From Cyanobacteria bacterium K_DeepCast_35m_m2_023 (lineage in GTDB: Bacteria; Cyanobacteriota; Cyanobacteriia; PCC-6307; Cyanobiaceae), in the NCBI GenBank assembly GCA_016882345.1, contig VGQR01000012.1, positions 1-15,760 of the forward strand: DNA of 15,760 nt, read 5' to 3'. The number at the start of each line of letters is the position of its first letter. The stretch's first letter is position 1. Positions 15,378 to 15,760 of this stretch are shown here, piece by piece. The notes below the pieces were generated by a model. It made no database searches, was not told the DNA's origin, and worked only from the letters and a program-made list of their open reading frames with translations. The position numbers were made by a program, and so were the translations under genes.

Positions 15378-15665
15378 ATGCCCAAGGCCGAGATTCACCC
15401 CACCTGGTACCCCGATGCCAAGGTGATCTGCAACGGAGAGGTGGTGATGACCACCGGCTCCACCCAGCCCGAGCTTCACGTCGACGTGTGGAGTGGCAAT
15501 CACCCCTTCTACACCGGTACCCAGAAAATCCTGGACACCGAGGGTCGTGTGGACCGCTTCATGCGCAAGTACGGCATGGGTGGAGGCGACTCTGCCAGTG
15601 GCAGCAGAAAAGCTGCCGCCACCGCAACGGCAGACGCGACCGCCGAGACGAGCACCACGGCCTGA
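15378..15665 (+). CDS. rpmE: 50S ribosomal protein L31, zinc-less type
   Basis: L31 (95 aa) joins the central protuberance to the 30S head (bridge B1b). The core is PKAEIHPTWYPDAKVICNGEVV, then HVDVWSGNHPFYTGTQKILDTEGRVDRFMRKYG. Only Cys18 remains of the four cysteines found in zinc-binding L31; the second pair (CSKC in E. coli) is WSGN here, so no zinc should be bound. Beyond residue 66 is a tail of about 29 residues rich in Gly, Ser, Ala and Thr (ending KAAATATADATAETSTTA), longer than in most bacteria and probably disordered. The start is ATG 15378 without a Shine-Dalgarno, 47 bases after rpsI. prfA follows 18 bases later. Confidence 0.97.
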   Translation: MPKAEIHPTWYPDAKVICNGEVVMTTGSTQPELHVDVWSGNHPFYTGTQKILDTEGRVDRFMRKYGMGGGDSASGSRKAAATATADATAETSTTA

Positions 15666-15683
15666 GCCTGATGCTCTGAGCCG

Positions 15684-15760
15684 TTGGACTCTCAACTCCT
15701 GGACGAGCGCCTCGACGCCGCGCGCCGTACGTTTGAAACTTTGGAAATCCAGCTGGCCGA
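15684..15760 (+). CDS. prfA: Peptide chain release factor 1, N-terminal fragment (TTG start; runs off window)
   Basis: RF1 recognises UAA and UAG stop codons and releases the peptide. Only 25 codons and two bases are visible: LDSQLLDERLDAARRTFETL followed by EIQLA. This matches the helical N-terminal domain of cyanobacterial RF1 (leucine-rich, coiled-coil-like, ending ...LELQLADP in relatives from memory). The only in-frame start after the stop at 15669-15671 is TTG 15684; no ATG is available. There is no Shine-Dalgarno. The position after rpmE is the usual one in picocyanobacteria and supports the call, which otherwise rests on a short segment. Confidence 0.88.
   Translation, partial: MDSQLLDERLDAARRTFETLEIQLA

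Noticed and set aside
1..15760. The possibility of a novel defence, mobile or biosynthetic system.
   Set aside because: Every stretch is accounted for by conserved translation, transcription or secretion genes or by short spacers. There are no unknown genes, transposases, integrase sites, CRISPR-like repeats or tRNA-flanked inserts.

Overview
The window is a stretch of the large conserved ribosomal-protein gene cluster (S10-spc-alpha type) of a cyanobacterium. All genes lie on the + strand and are tightly packed. Gene order is rplC-rplD-rplW-rplB-rpsS-rplV-rpsC-rplP-rpmC-rpsQ-rplN-rplX-rplE-rpsH-rplF-rplR-rpsE-rplO // secY-adk-rpmJ-rpsM-rpsK-rpoA-rplQ-truA // rplM-rpsI-rpmE-prfA. The run through truA-rplM-rpsI-rpmE-prfA, the absence of rpmD and rpsN from the spc part, a short-form adenylate kinase and the protein sequences themselves point to the Synechococcus/Cyanobium picocyanobacterial group. 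The DNA is visibly GC-rich (about 60% or a little above by eye, not counted). Genus-level placement is inference from memory of the family; it was not searched.

Region by region. Positions 1-8732 hold eighteen ribosomal protein genes, from a 5'-truncated rplC to rplO. Most are separated by 1-35 bases, and many have strong Shine-Dalgarno (SD) sequences. The largest internal gap is 82 bases, between rplX and rplE. A strong intrinsic terminator (8765-8803) follows rplO and divides the cluster. Positions 8888-14241 hold the protein-export channel gene secY, adk, rpmJ (37 codons), rpsM, rpsK, rpoA, rplQ and truA. In this half most genes lack a clear SD, and four start codons are not ATG: GTG in adk, rpsM and rpoA, and apparently CTG in truA. 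A 238-base gap with two inverted repeats separates truA from rplM. Positions 14480-15760 hold rplM and rpsI (ATGA overlap), rpmE, and the first 25 codons of prfA, which starts with TTG and runs off the window.

Together the genes make much of the large and small ribosomal subunits, the RNA polymerase alpha subunit, the SecY translocon core, a nucleotide kinase, a tRNA pseudouridine synthase and release factor 1. This is co-regulated growth machinery. There are no mobile elements, CRISPR arrays, tRNA or rRNA genes, or foreign-looking segments, and no gap without a gene exceeds 300 bases.

I looked for a novel system and did not find one; this is an ordinary housekeeping region. The points worth a second look are small: a probable CTG start for truA, the internal terminator, a 16-bp dyad upstream of rplM, an RGG-rich extension on ribosomal protein S5, hairpins in otherwise tight spacers, and a change in translation-start style between the two halves.
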